Positions 15,429 to 23,982 are shown, counted from the stretch's first letter. The stretch: DNA of 49,311 bases from an uncultured Lachnospiraceae bacterium (GCA_947650155.1 CANSUS010000025.1:1-49311), one strand, 5' to 3'. A program made the numbers and translations. Notes: a model not told the origin generated them from the letters alone.

Positions 15429-16061
15429 ATGCCAAGGGGATCGCCGGAACTAACGGAGAAACGAAAAAATGAAATTCTGGACGCCTGTGAAAAAATTTAC
15501 GGCACACAAGGATTTTATGGTGTAAACATTAAAGAAATCAGTAAGGAGATCAGCCTTACAAGACCTGCAATTTATAATTATTTTGAGACGAAGGAAGAAA
15601 TTTTGCTTGGCCTGCTTATTCGGGAATATGCTGATTGGTGCGACAGGATTGAAAAATTAATAGAGCCTGCAAGAGAGTTTAACCGGTCTGAACTTTCGGC
15701 ACAATTGGCAGACACTCTTAGAGATAAGGCAACCCTTTTACGTATTTTAAATATGAATTTATTTGAAATAGAGCAGAACAGCCGTGTGGAACGACTGGCA
15801 GAATTCAAAATACAATTCCAGCGTTCACGTGCCGCTCTCAGTGAAATATTGCGTGCATACAGAGCGGATATGGATGGAGCGGAGTGCGGGGAATTTTGTG
15901 AAATTTTTTCAGCATTCCTGATCGGCGTATTTCCTTTTACCGCTCATACAGAAAAGCAGCGGGAAGCTATGAGAATGGCGGATGTAAGCATAGCAGAACC
16001 GAGTATTTATGAAATGGTATATGCCTGTCTTTTAAAATTGCTTCCTGAAGAGAAATGCTAA
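15429..16061 (+). CDS. TetR-family transcriptional repressor
   Basis: A 210-residue TetR regulator. Residues 1-60 contain the HTH: PRGSPELTEKRKNEILDACE, then FYGVNIKEISKEISLTRPAI and YNYFETKEEILLG. The remainder is a helical ligand-binding domain. ATG 15429 follows GAGAGGAGGAG; a TTG at 15357 in the same frame is the -35 hexamer and is rejected. It is first in an apparent operon with an alcohol dehydrogenase and two flavodoxins, and the palindrome over its promoter is the likely binding site. The inducer is unknown, perhaps an aldehyde or quinone. Confidence 0.93.
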   Translation: MPRGSPELTEKRKNEILDACEKIYGTQGFYGVNIKEISKEISLTRPAIYNYFETKEEILLGLLIREYADWCDRIEKLIEPAREFNRSELSAQLADTLRDKATLLRILNMNLFEIEQNSRVERLAEFKIQFQRSRAALSEILRAYRADMDGAECGEFCEIFSAFLIGVFPFTAHTEKQREAMRMADVSIAEPSIYEMVYACLLKLLPEEKC

Positions 16062-16093
16062 TTAAAATATATTGATCGAGGAGGATACAAGTT

Positions 16094-17269
16094 ATGTTAG
16101 GAAATTTTTCATATTGCAATCCCACTAAATTATATTTTGGGGAGGATGTGTTAAGAAATCTGTCTGTTGAACTTGCGAAATATGGCAACAATGTCGCTTT
16201 GGTTTATGGCGGCGGATCAATCAAGAAAAACGGCATTTACGATGATGTTATCAGTATTTTAAAATCTGCGGGAAAAAATGTTGCGGAAATATCCGGGGTA
16301 ATGCCTAATCCCACAATTCATAAGCTGTATGAGGGCATTGAAATTGCAAGAGAAAACAAGGTCGACTTTATCCTTGCCGTAGGCGGCGGTTCTGTTGTGG
16401 ATTATGCAAAAGCGCTGTCTGTTTCAATTCACTGTGAGGATGATCCGTGGGAAAAATATTATGCTCGTTTTGAAGAGCCGGCCTGTGAAACAGTCTCTGT
16501 AGGCGTTGTGCTTACGATGGTTGGAACGGGCTCTGAAATGAACGCAGGCGCAGTAATCACTTATCCAGAAAAGAAACTGAAAATTGGCCATGTATTTGCG
16601 GATGAAAAAATAATGCCGAGATTTTCCATTTTAAATCCAAGATATACAATGAGCCTTCCCAAATATCAAATGGCGGCGGGGATTTATGATATATTTAACC
16701 ATATCTGCGAGCAGTATTTTTCCGGAGGGGACGATAATACGAGCGATTATATCAGCGAAGGATTAATGAAAAGCGTTATTTATTCCAGCCGTATTGCAAT
16801 GAAAGATATGAATGACTATGAAGCAAGAAGCAACATTATGTGGTCGGCGACATGGGCATTAAATACGCTTGTGTCACGAGGAAAAAGTACCGATTGGATG
16901 GTGCATATGCTTGGACAGTCGGTTGGAGCGTGCAGCAACGCAACTCACGGTATGACATTGGCGGCAGTTTCTCTGCCATATTACAGGTTTATTATGCCGT
17001 ATGGCATTAAGAAGTTTGCCCGTTTCGCTGTCAATGTATGGGACATTAATCCGGAAGGCAGGACAGAGGAGCAGGTTGCGAAAGAAGGGCTCTCTGCTAT
17101 GGAGACGTGGATGAAGGAACTTGGGCTTGCCATGAAACTTTCAGAGGTCGGTGTGACAGCTGAAATGATCGACGATATTGTAGAGGGTACGTTGATTATG
17201 GAAGGCGGATATAAAGTGCTTACAAAAGACGATGTACGGAAAGTGCTGATGCAGGCAATGCAGCGGTAA
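16094..17269 (+). CDS. Iron-containing alcohol dehydrogenase (YqhD/BDH-like)
   Basis: A 391-residue group III alcohol dehydrogenase that interconverts aldehydes and alcohols with NAD(P)H. The nucleotide-binding half has VALVYGGGSIKKNGIYDDV and ILAVGGGSVVDYAKAL. The metal site shows the usual Asp and His in AGIYDIFNHICEQ and two His in DWMVHMLGQ and NATHGMTLA, so it should be catalytic. Sequence and length are closest to butanol dehydrogenase/YqhD-type enzymes. It starts 32 bases after the TetR gene with AGGAGGA, and is probably induced with the flavodoxins when that repressor is released. Confidence 0.93.
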   Translation: MLGNFSYCNPTKLYFGEDVLRNLSVELAKYGNNVALVYGGGSIKKNGIYDDVISILKSAGKNVAEISGVMPNPTIHKLYEGIEIARENKVDFILAVGGGSVVDYAKALSVSIHCEDDPWEKYYARFEEPACETVSVGVVLTMVGTGSEMNAGAVITYPEKKLKIGHVFADEKIMPRFSILNPRYTMSLPKYQMAAGIYDIFNHICEQYFSGGDDNTSDYISEGLMKSVIYSSRIAMKDMNDYEARSNIMWSATWALNTLVSRGKSTDWMVHMLGQSVGACSNATHGMTLAAVSLPYYRFIMPYGIKKFARFAVNVWDINPEGRTEEQVAKEGLSAMETWMKELGLAMKLSEVGVTAEMIDDIVEGTLIMEGGYKVLTKDDVRKVLMQAMQR

Positions 17270-17306
17270 GGCGTTCGAGTTTTATAGAAAGTGGGGAATG
17301 AAAGTG

Positions 17307-17984
17307 ATGAAAAAGAGATGTGCCGCTATTTTGATGGTTTTGATTTTTACTTTTGTCTTTGCTGCAGGATGCGGTCAAACTTCTGCAACAGACGATTCTT
17401 CCAATGACGTCCGACAATCGGTACAGAATACAGGAGTTCCTGACTCTAAGCCAGACTCAGGACCTGAGTCTGACCTTGGGACGGGGATAGAAACTAAAGA
17501 TACTGCAACTGAGAAAAAAATTGCCGTTGTATATTTTTCAGCAACAGGAACAACTGCAGAGGCAGCAAATCTGATTGCGAAAGTAACGGGAGCGGATATT
17601 TTTGAAATTGTGCCTGAAGAGCAATATACTTCGGAGGATTTAAATTACAATGACGATAATTGCCGCGCCAACAAGGAAATGAATGACGATACGGCAAGAC
17701 CTGTTATCGCTGATGATTTGAGTATGGTTTCAGAGTATGACATAATATATCTCGGATACCCCATTTGGTGGGGAACTGCTCCACGAATTGTTCAGACATT
17801 CCTTGAAAGCTATGACATATCGCAGGCGACGGTGCATACTTTTTGCACGTCGGGAGGAAGCGGAATTGAGAAAAGTGTAGAGGATCTGCAGGATTTGTAC
17901 CCTGACGTGAATATTGCCGACGGAAAACGTTTTGGGGCAGTGTCAGAGGAGGCAGTTAAGGATTGGATTGAAAGTATAAATTAG
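17307..17984 (+). CDS. Flavodoxin lipoprotein
   Basis: A 225-residue exported flavodoxin. Residues 1-20 are a lipoprotein signal with lipobox FAAGC (KKRCAAILMVLIFTFVFAAG then Cys), followed by an Asp/Ser/Pro-rich linker to about residue 70. The flavodoxin-like domain begins KKIAVVYFSATGTTAEAANL with the FMN phosphate loop, and continues YLGYPIWWGTAPRIVQTFLE and TFCTSGGSGIEKS. It would carry electrons at the outer membrane face. ATG 17307 is preferred to 17298 because GGGGAA then has normal spacing. The domain repeats in the next gene. Confidence 0.88.
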   Translation: MKKRCAAILMVLIFTFVFAAGCGQTSATDDSSNDVRQSVQNTGVPDSKPDSGPESDLGTGIETKDTATEKKIAVVYFSATGTTAEAANLIAKVTGADIFEIVPEEQYTSEDLNYNDDNCRANKEMNDDTARPVIADDLSMVSEYDIIYLGYPIWWGTAPRIVQTFLESYDISQATVHTFCTSGGSGIEKSVEDLQDLYPDVNIADGKRFGAVSEEAVKDWIESIN

Positions 17985-18066
17985 AAAAGATCAGGGTAAA
18001 AGATAAAATGTGTTCAACGATTGGGTTTTTGGCTGGTCAAACAGGACAAGAGATATCAGATTATGC

Positions 18067-18096
18067 GCCCGCTTTGGCGGGCAGATGGGAGCAAAA
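18067..18096 (+). promoter_or_regulatory. Structured leader copy ahead of the second flavodoxin
   Basis: GCCCGC (18067-18072) and GCGGGC (18077-18082) form a 6-bp stem with a TTTG loop. AGATGGGAGCAAAA follows and ends at the ATG at 18097. The bases after the stem match the leader copies at 23356 and 24048 closely, while the stem sequence differs in paired positions. Confidence 0.7.
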
Positions 18097-18573
18097 ATGG
18101 AAAAAATATTAGTAGCATATTTCAGTGCAAGCAGAACAACGGCAAAACTGGCAGAAAAATTAGCGTCTGCAATCGGCGCTGATCTGCACGAAATCATACC
18201 GAAACAACCATATACATCCGCTGATTTAGACTGGACGAATAAAAACAGCCGCAGCAGTGTGGAGATGAATAATAAAACGTTCCGACCGGAGGTGGCGAAC
18301 ACGGTAGATCATATGGAACAGTATGATACAATTTTTCTCGCTTTTCCGATTTGGTGGTATGTTGCGCCTACTATTATGAATACTTTTCTGGAACAGTATG
18401 ACCTTAAGGGCAAGAAAATTATTCCTCTTGCTACCTCAGGCGGAAGCGGTATGGGGGAAACGAACAAAGAATTAGCTGCATCCTGCTCTGGAGCAGAGTT
18501 AAAAAGCGGTAAAGTGTTTGGCGTAAATACAAGTGCGGACGATTTGCGGGCATGGGCGGAAAGATACGGCTAA
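18097..18573 (+). CDS. Cytoplasmic flavodoxin
   Basis: A 158-residue flavodoxin of the same family as the upstream lipoprotein. It opens MEKILVAYFSASRTTAKLAE (FMN phosphate-binding loop SASRTT), has FLAFPIWWYVAPTIMNTFLE and closes with PLATSGGSGMGET. It lacks a signal peptide, so the pair offers one exported and one cytosolic flavodoxin, consistent with a duplicated redox carrier. The start is set by GGGAGCAAAA of the structured leader; the GTG at 18010 has no support. A strong terminator follows. Confidence 0.9.
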   Translation: MEKILVAYFSASRTTAKLAEKLASAIGADLHEIIPKQPYTSADLDWTNKNSRSSVEMNNKTFRPEVANTVDHMEQYDTIFLAFPIWWYVAPTIMNTFLEQYDLKGKKIIPLATSGGSGMGETNKELAASCSGAELKSGKVFGVNTSADDLRAWAERYG

Positions 18574-18592
18574 TGAATCGTAAAGAAAGGCG

Positions 18593-18622
18593 ATACCGGG
18601 ATGCTGAAAAGTATCCCGGTAT
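18593..18622 (+). terminator. Hairpin after the redox operon
   Basis: ATACCGGGAT (18593-18602) and ATCCCGGTAT (18613-18622) form a perfect 10-bp stem with a 10-nt loop, between the convergent flavodoxin and XRE genes. It can act in both directions; the T-run is weak. Confidence 0.6.
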
Positions 18623-18632
18623 ACTTGAAAAA

Positions 18633-19220
18633 TTACCCTATAAATGGTAAAAACAGCCATGCGTAGAGCATGCAGATCAAAAATCCAATAACAGCTGACA
18701 GGCATACGGCTAATATTTTTTGGTAGGGTCTTTTGCCGGATTCTTTTGCCTTCATAATTTCGTCTAATTTTTTCCCTTCTGTAAAGGCAACGATTTCTTT
18801 ATAAGTCTGAATATCATATTTCTTCTTAACTTTTTCTAATTTGACAGCATAATACATGCAGACGGCAAAAATGGCTATGAAAATAATAAGTCCGAAATAG
18901 TTAAGAAATACGGCTAATGGTACGGCTGATACTACGGTTAATATTAACAGAACCGCAAATATTGCGCTGTTACGGTTGAACTGTTGGATTTCATTGTTAT
19001 TGATTTCTTCTTTCATAATTTCTATATCTCCTTTTATTAATTGATCAAGAGATATGTTAAATAATGCGCTGAGCAGCAGAAGACTATGAATATCAGGATA
19101 ATTTTTGTCATTTTCCCAGTTTGATATGGTCTGTCTGGAGACAAAGATTTTCTCCGCCAGTTCTTCCTGGGATAAATTCATGCCTGCCCGGTATTTTTTT
19201 ATTTGATTGCTTAGTTCCAA
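18633..19220 (-). CDS. XRE-type regulator with membrane domain
   Basis: A 195-residue protein. Residues 1-60 are a Cro/C1-type HTH: MELSNQIKKYRAGMNLSQEE, then KIFVSRQTISNWENDKNYPD, and LSALFNISLDQLIKGD. The C-terminal part has two hydrophobic segments close together (about 90-125) and one at the end (about 170-193), linked by a charged helix, so it is a membrane-bound regulator. TTG 19220 is preferred because AGGAGG then lies 7 nt upstream and the family's typical MELSNQI start results; ATG 19226 would be almost on the ribosome binding site. Function unknown. Confidence 0.85.
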   Translation of the reverse strand: MELSNQIKKYRAGMNLSQEELAEKIFVSRQTISNWENDKNYPDIHSLLLLSALFNISLDQLIKGDIEIMKEEINNNEIQQFNRNSAIFAVLLILTVVSAVPLAVFLNYFGLIIFIAIFAVCMYYAVKLEKVKKKYDIQTYKEIVAFTEGKKLDEIMKAKESGKRPYQKILAVCLSAVIGFLICMLYAWLFLPFIG

Positions 19221-19361
19221 ATACATTCCTCCTCTCCGGCAGATCTTTCTCTTGACCTGCTTTTATGTTAAGGCAGACGTTATAATACGTCTATCAAATG
19301 TATTTTACATTGCGGAAAAATGGGGTGTAAAATATATTTATCAGGTATTATGAAGTGAAGC

Positions 19362-20450
19362 TTATGGACACCAAAGTATTTTAATAATTTCTTCACCATA
19401 TTTTTCAGCCTTAATTTTCCCAAATCCGGAAACTTCTAATAAAGCTTCTTTGGTTCGTGGCATTTTTTCTAATAAATCGTTCAATTGGGCATCATTAAAA
19501 ATGTAATAAGGTTTTATGCCTTCATTACGACTTTGTTTAAGGCGATATTCCTTTAAACGTTTTATGGCATCAACTTTAAATGTTTCTGCATTGTTGGTAT
19601 TTGGCGGTATTGATGATTCAAAAGCTTTCTGAGCAGTTATATTATTTACAGTAACTTTTTCGATAAAAGCATTCTGAGCTTCAGGGTTAGATTTATTAAT
19701 GTCCTGTACAAGCTTTTCGTATTTTTGGGTATAATCAGATCTTTCCGGTTTGTCTTGTTCAAGATAAAATTTTGCCAGCTCAAGCATCGTATCATTGTTC
19801 ATTTCGTCTTTGGATTCATTATCTTTTTTCTTAATATATGAAATGAGTTGATCTGCCCGAATAACCTGTTGCTTTATTTCAGCGGGAGCATATTTGGCAT
19901 CAAGGCAGGTTTTAGGATTTGCTAATACTACAATTGACTGATAATTTTTCTCAAAATTTTTTTCAAAAATTTTTTTTAAAACAAAATTTCCCATGCAGTT
20001 TTTGCGCACTTCTTTTAATACTTGCAGATGTCTTTGATTTTGTGTAATGGGCGAGTAAATTCCTTCTTTTATATATTTTTCTGAAAGCATGTATTTTCGG
20101 ATAAATGCGCCTGTATTATCAATTTCTATATTTCCAATTAAATTTTTGCATTCAATGATATAAATATGCTTTCGGGTAACGACCAAATAATCAATTTGTG
20201 CAGATAAATCACCGTATTCTAAGTAAATGTCATGAAGAATATACATATCTATTCCACTGTTTTTCAATTCAAAGGCTATATTGGATTCACCATATCTCCC
20301 CGAATTTGCTATGTTAATTTGTTTGTTTATAAGCACTGCGTTTTCAGCGTCCACTTTTGATAGAAGTTGTTGAAGTTTTGAAATATAAGTATCAACATCA
20401 CTGGTTTCCTTTAAAAACACTGGACCAAATTTTTTTGTGAATATTCCCAT
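19362..20450 (-). CDS. NERD-HRDC domain protein
   Basis: A 362-residue protein. Residues about 50-175 form a NERD nuclease-related domain: SGRYGESNIAFELKNSG, SAQIDYLVVTRKHIYIIECK (the IDYLVV and ECK acids and lysine of a PD-(D/E)XK fold). The C-terminal 70 residues are an HRDC nucleic-acid-binding domain: AIKRLKEYRLKQSRNE, PYYIFNDAQLNDLLEKMPRT and LEVSGFGKIKAEKYGEEII. It lacks helicase motifs. Such NERD-HRDC proteins are probable DNA-processing or defence nucleases, but the role is not proven. The ATG follows GGGGGAA. Confidence 0.85.
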   Translation of the reverse strand: MGIFTKKFGPVFLKETSDVDTYISKLQQLLSKVDAENAVLINKQINIANSGRYGESNIAFELKNSGIDMYILHDIYLEYGDLSAQIDYLVVTRKHIYIIECKNLIGNIEIDNTGAFIRKYMLSEKYIKEGIYSPITQNQRHLQVLKEVRKNCMGNFVLKKIFEKNFEKNYQSIVVLANPKTCLDAKYAPAEIKQQVIRADQLISYIKKKDNESKDEMNNDTMLELAKFYLEQDKPERSDYTQKYEKLVQDINKSNPEAQNAFIEKVTVNNITAQKAFESSIPPNTNNAETFKVDAIKRLKEYRLKQSRNEGIKPYYIFNDAQLNDLLEKMPRTKEALLEVSGFGKIKAEKYGEEIIKILWCP

Positions 20451-20710
20451 GTTTTATTCCCCCATTTGTTTATTAGTTTTTTGATTATATGTCCAATTAC
20501 TTTATAAATAATTTGAATTTTATGGATAAATATATGATAACATACAAAGTTATTATTTAAAACGGTTAAGTTAAGCCAGAACAGAATAGGTCATTTGGAA
20601 GGAATTGATTAAATCAGATAATATGGTAAAATATTGTTAAAAATGATAGGCTAAGAAAAGCCGGAGAAGTCAGTATGTAAAGAAATTTTAAATAGACAGA
20701 CGGAGCAAAG

Positions 20711-21127
20711 ATGAGAAAACAATTTATAGTAAACGGTTTCTTAACGATTTTAATAATCATACTGTTGTCAGGATGCACAGATACAATTAAGGAAAGCAAT
20801 ATTACAGGAAAAACATATGTTTACGAGAAAGAAGGGTTCGGTAGTGATTTTGCGATTTCCATTGACGAAGACGGAACATTTAATTATTTTGAGGGAAACT
20901 TCAGCAGTTATATTGGAGTGGGAGAATGGACGTTAGACGGTAATATACTTTGTCTTTCAGATGATGAGAAAACCGGATACGCCTTTGTCAATTATTTTAA
21001 AGTGGACGGTGATAACTTGATATTCCAGGCCGAAAAATCAAGTAATTTTTTGTATATTGAGGTTTCTGACGGCGATAGGTTTTCAGCGGCTTCACAGGAA
21101 AATTTACAGGGATCTTTTCAGGAATAA
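20711..21127 (+). CDS. Small lipoprotein of unknown function
   Basis: A 138-residue lipoprotein. Residues 1-21 are a signal peptide with lipobox LLSGC (KQFIVNGFLTILIIILLSGC). The mature part looks like a beta-sandwich or lipocalin-like fold: ITGKTYVYEKEGFGSDFAIS, then DEDGTFNYFEGNFSSYIGVG and EWTLDGNILCLSD. This repeat of Gly-bounded beta strands is seen in Firmicutes META/DUF-type lipoproteins. It is preceded by AGACGGAGCAAAG, a variant of the leader consensus, with no clear hairpin. Confidence 0.75.
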   Translation: MRKQFIVNGFLTILIIILLSGCTDTIKESNITGKTYVYEKEGFGSDFAISIDEDGTFNYFEGNFSSYIGVGEWTLDGNILCLSDDEKTGYAFVNYFKVDGDNLIFQAEKSSNFLYIEVSDGDRFSAASQENLQGSFQE

Positions 21128-21208
21128 AGATTGTAATTGTTTGTCTGTGTCTTTATAATAATAGTAAAGGTAAAGCCATATTCTGTTTGTGCCATAAAAG
21201 GAGGATGT

Positions 21209-22015
21209 ATGGCACAAAAGAAACAGTTTAAAGATTTGGATTTAAGTAATGCGTTTTTGTTTGCAGCGGCTTTAGAAGACGAGGAAACATGCAGATTAGT
21301 GCTGGAATGTATTTTAGGGACATCCATTAAAAAGGTAAAAGTGAAGGCAGAACGGAGTATTTTATTTAGTTCCGACTTCCGATGTGTGCGCTTGGATATT
21401 TTTGCGAGTGATGAATGGAATGTGGGTTATAATTTGGAAATGCAGAATATCGATGAAAAGAATTTACCACACAGAAGCCGTTATCATCAGGCGGAAATGG
21501 ATTTATCGTCTTTAAAATCTGGACAGGACTTTAAAGAGCTGAAACCCAGTGTTATTATTTTTATCTGTAATTTCGACCCATTTGGAAAAGGATTGTACCG
21601 GTATACATTCGAGGCGAGGTGTCAGGAGGAAGACTTTCCGTTAAATGACGGAGCTAAGAGAATTTTTCTTAGTACTATGGGACAAAATGTGAAGGATGTA
21701 CCAAAAGAACTGGTCCATTTCCTGAAATATGTGAAGGATTCCACGGACATTTGCGTGGAACAAATGGGAGATGACAGGCTTGAAAAAATCCATAAACGGA
21801 TAAAAATACTTAAACACAGCAGAGAACGGGAGGAGAGGTATATGCAGTTTGAAGAAATGCTGAAAAAAGAACATAGGGAAGGTTATTCTGAAGGCAGCCA
21901 GCAGATGTGGGAGTTGATATCCAGAATGTTAGCTGATGGAAAAGCAGATAAGATATCCAGACTTAAAACAGAAGAAAATTATTATCAGGAAATGTTGAAG
22001 CAATATCATATATAA
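21209..22015 (+). CDS. Rpn/PD-(D/E)XK nuclease family transposase-like protein
   Basis: A 268-residue protein of the Rpn-like family annotated as PD-(D/E)XK nuclease family transposase. The N-terminal FKDLDLSNAFLFAAALEDEE is characteristic, and the nuclease core is VRLDIFASDEWNVGYNLEMQ (D and E of the active site) then KNLPHRSRYHQAEMDLSSL and IIFICNFDPFG. A helical charged tail (EREERYMQFEEMLKKEHREG) follows. Related proteins promote DNA rearrangement in E. coli; they do not form normal insertion sequences. AAGGAGGATGT precedes ATG 21209; a TTG at 21137 is rejected. No terminal repeats are seen. Confidence 0.85.
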   Translation: MAQKKQFKDLDLSNAFLFAAALEDEETCRLVLECILGTSIKKVKVKAERSILFSSDFRCVRLDIFASDEWNVGYNLEMQNIDEKNLPHRSRYHQAEMDLSSLKSGQDFKELKPSVIIFICNFDPFGKGLYRYTFEARCQEEDFPLNDGAKRIFLSTMGQNVKDVPKELVHFLKYVKDSTDICVEQMGDDRLEKIHKRIKILKHSREREERYMQFEEMLKKEHREGYSEGSQQMWELISRMLADGKADKISRLKTEENYYQEMLKQYHI

Positions 22016-22033
22016 ATCTAAAACGAATCTACA

Positions 22034-22061
22034 GCCCATACTGCATTTAGCAGTATGCGGC
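22034..22061. terminator. Hairpin after the Rpn-like gene
   Basis: CATACTGC (22037-22044) and GCAGTATG (22050-22057) form a perfect 8-bp stem around ATTTA, extended by a GCC/GGC pair with a small bulge. A second short stem, TTACTTTT/AAAAGTAA (22122-22140), lies nearer the convergent GNAT gene. Neither has a strong T-run. Confidence 0.5.
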
Positions 22062-22177
22062 CTTTGAGCAAATCAAAATAATTCAGTAAAAATCTCAAAA
22101 AAATGGTACAGGGATATGGTTTTACTTTTATCAAAAGTAATATTAAAAAATAATAGCGTTATAATTGTGCAGATCTT

Positions 22178-22663
22178 TTATTCCTGTTCAAAAATATATC
22201 TCAATTCGATCAGATCCTTACCGCCAACATTAAGTGTGATGCGTTCTTTATTCCATGAAAATTGATGTTTTTCATAAAAATTTCTGGCCCGAAGATTCTC
22301 TTCAAAAACAGACAGACATATTTTTTTATAACCGGATTCTAAAAGTATCTTTTTTACCGCTTCAAATAGGATATGTCCATAACCAAGTCCGATTAACTCA
22401 GGTAATATATAAATGGAGATGATTTCTCCATAACCTTCAAAGGCGGCGTCTCTTGCAGGAGAAATGGAAGAAGTACCAAGAATATTTTTACCATCCGTTA
22501 AAACATAGGCGCCGTTTAATGGCGGCGCCCAATTGTCTAGGTTCAAATGATCAAGATAATCCTGTGGGACGATTCCCTTAAAGGCATTTTGCCAGCCTGA
22601 AATGTAAATTTTGCGTACTTCTTCAATATCATTAGAAGTCATTTCCCTTGTATATATGTCCAT
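22178..22663 (-). CDS. GNAT acetyltransferase
   Basis: A 161-residue acetyltransferase. The N-terminus reads YTREMTSNDIEEVRKIYISG and WQNAFKGIVPQDYLDHL; the core strand is GEIISIYILPELIGLGYGHI, whose ELIGLGYG forms the acetyl-CoA loop, and the C-terminus has NLRARNFYEKHQFSWNKE. These are all GNAT hallmarks, and the pattern resembles enzymes of the phosphinothricin/general N-acetyltransferase type. Substrate unknown. It precedes no same-strand partner within 50 bases, so it may be monocistronic; the MGMT-like gene lies 51 bases upstream. Confidence 0.88.
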   Translation of the reverse strand: MDIYTREMTSNDIEEVRKIYISGWQNAFKGIVPQDYLDHLNLDNWAPPLNGAYVLTDGKNILGTSSISPARDAAFEGYGEIISIYILPELIGLGYGHILFEAVKKILLESGYKKICLSVFEENLRARNFYEKHQFSWNKERITLNVGGKDLIELRYIFEQE

Positions 22664-22714
22664 TATTTGATCCTTATATTAAAACTGATTAACCGTTTTT
22701 CAATTCGTAAAAGG

Positions 22715-23194
22715 TTACAATAATTCAAAAAGTGCATTTTCATAATTTTCTACGAAATACCGGATATTCGTTCTGCCCTTTTGAATAATAGTGTGTCCTT
22801 CCCTTTCCAACTTTTCTTTCTGGGCCTCGATACCGCCCGGATATTTGGGGTTCAGTTCACCATTTGCTTTCAAAGTTCGCCAATAAGGCGTTTCATCGCC
22901 GGAACGCTGGTAACTTGCCCACGCCGCAATTGATACAAAGATTCCGGCTGTAATTGGTTCTGTAAAATCGGCGTCATTCGTCCTGGCAAAATATTCCCGG
23001 ATTGCCCCTACTGTAGTTATTTTTCCATAAGGAATCCGCTTCATTATTTTATCATAGTCGATCGGCGCTGCAAAGTACATTCTGTTTCCGCCATATTTTT
23101 CGATACTTTTTTCGTCTGTAATTATTTGGATTTTCGGCATATCCTTGCTGTCGTTTAACATAGCGTTAAAATCTTTTTTTTCTTCACCTGCCAT
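22715..23194 (-). CDS. MGMT-like protein lacking the acceptor cysteine
   Basis: A 159-residue protein with the DNA-binding domain of O6-alkylguanine-DNA alkyltransferases: IPYGKITTVGAIREYFARTN, then AGIFVSIAAWASYQR, and PYWRTLKANGELNPKYPGGI. In active MGMT the PCHR motif holds the acceptor Cys; here it reads PYWR, so alkyl transfer is impossible. The protein is therefore like the alkyltransferase-like (ATL) group, which flag alkylated bases for nucleotide excision repair. An N-terminal extension of about 45 residues is unassigned. AGGAGGTG precedes the ATG. Confidence 0.82.
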   Translation of the reverse strand: MAGEEKKDFNAMLNDSKDMPKIQIITDEKSIEKYGGNRMYFAAPIDYDKIMKRIPYGKITTVGAIREYFARTNDADFTEPITAGIFVSIAAWASYQRSGDETPYWRTLKANGELNPKYPGGIEAQKEKLEREGHTIIQKGRTNIRYFVENYENALFELL

Positions 23195-23355
23195 CTGTAA
23201 ACACCTCCTGACAGGATTATAATGCGGTTAAAGGGGTGAATGCAATGAGACTGTTTCAAAAATTTATTAAAAACTTTCTGATTTTTGTAGCTTTTTGAAA
23301 ATGTGAATTGTAATATCAGTGAAGGAAATATATTTTCAATTTCATTGTTTTGAGC

Positions 23356-23385
23356 GTCTGCTGAAGCGGACAGACGGGAGCAAAA
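23356..23385 (+). promoter_or_regulatory. Structured leader copy ahead of the sigma factor
   Basis: GTCTGC (23356-23361) and GCGGAC (23366-23371) form a 6-bp stem with TGAA loop (one T-G pair replaces C-G of the 24048 copy). AGACGGGAGCAAAA follows, ending at ATG 23386. Upstream TTGAAAAT (23295-23302) and ATTTTCAA (23332-23339) can form a further, longer-range stem. Confidence 0.75.
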
Positions 23386-23874
23386 ATGAACAGGCGGTCA
23401 TTATGCGCAGATGATTTAGAAATGATAAATAAATATTCAGATAAAGTGTACCGTATGGCATATTCTTTATTGAAAAACAAATATGATGCGGACGATATTC
23501 ATCAGGAAGTTTTTATAAAATACATCAGTAAAAAACCGAAATTTGAAAGCGTAGAGCATGAAAATGCATGGTTTCTTCGAGTGACAATAAACTTATGCAA
23601 AAATTTTTGGAAAACAGCATGGGTTAGAAAGACAGTCAGCCTGGAGGAGGGACTGATGAAAGAGGCGGAACCGGACGGGAAAGAAGAAACGGAAGAGGAG
23701 CAGATTATCGAGACCGTGAAGATGCTGCCGCAAAAATATCGTATTGTAATACATCTGTATTATTATGAAGACTTATCCATTGATGAAATATCCAAAGTAT
23801 TACGGATGAAGCCTTCCACAGTGAGGACACATCTGACAAGGGCCAGAGCAGGGTTACGGAAGCTGCTGGCATGA
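23386..23874 (+). CDS. ECF sigma factor (sigma-70 family)
   Basis: A 162-residue sigma factor. Region 2 runs through residues 12-75 (NKYSDKVYRMAYSLLKNKYD, then ADDIHQEVFIKYI and ENAWFLRVTINLCKNFWK), and region 4 is the C-terminal HTH (LPQKYRIVIHLYYYEDLSID, then MKPSTVRTHLTRARAGL). This is a standard ECF layout. The following gene encodes a DUF4179 membrane protein, the usual partner acting as anti-sigma factor in Clostridia. Translation is set by GGGAGC in a structured leader. The signal sensed is unknown. Confidence 0.93.
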   Translation: MNRRSLCADDLEMINKYSDKVYRMAYSLLKNKYDADDIHQEVFIKYISKKPKFESVEHENAWFLRVTINLCKNFWKTAWVRKTVSLEEGLMKEAEPDGKEETEEEQIIETVKMLPQKYRIVIHLYYYEDLSIDEISKVLRMKPSTVRTHLTRARAGLRKLLA

Positions 23875-23879
23875 CGGAA

Positions 23880-23941
23880 AGTGTGAAAAGAAGTTCTAAA
23901 GCATCAAAGAACGATGCTTAAGAACTTCTAAGTTTCACACT
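23880..23941 (+). repeat. Long hairpin after the sigma gene
   Basis: Three stacked helices form one stem: AGTGTGAAA/TTTCACACT (23880-23888, 23933-23941), AGAAGTTCT/AGAACTTCT (23889-23897, 23921-23929) and AAGCATC/GATGCTT (23899-23905, 23913-23919), all perfect, with small A-rich bulges. It begins 6 bases after the sigma stop. It is the first of five hairpins. Confidence 0.85.
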
Positions 23942-23968
23942 GAAGAATGCATAAAGCGTGCATTCTTC
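23942..23968 (+). repeat. Second hairpin of the array
   Basis: GAAGAATGCA (23942-23951) and TGCATTCTTC (23959-23968) form a perfect 10-bp stem with loop TAAAGCG. It abuts the first hairpin with no gap. Confidence 0.85.
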
Positions 23969-23982
23969 TCACGGATTGTTTG

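Noticed and set aside
21209-22015. Insertion sequence reading of the transposase-like gene
   Set aside because: No terminal inverted repeats or target duplications are visible around it, and Rpn-type proteins do not normally form simple insertion sequences.
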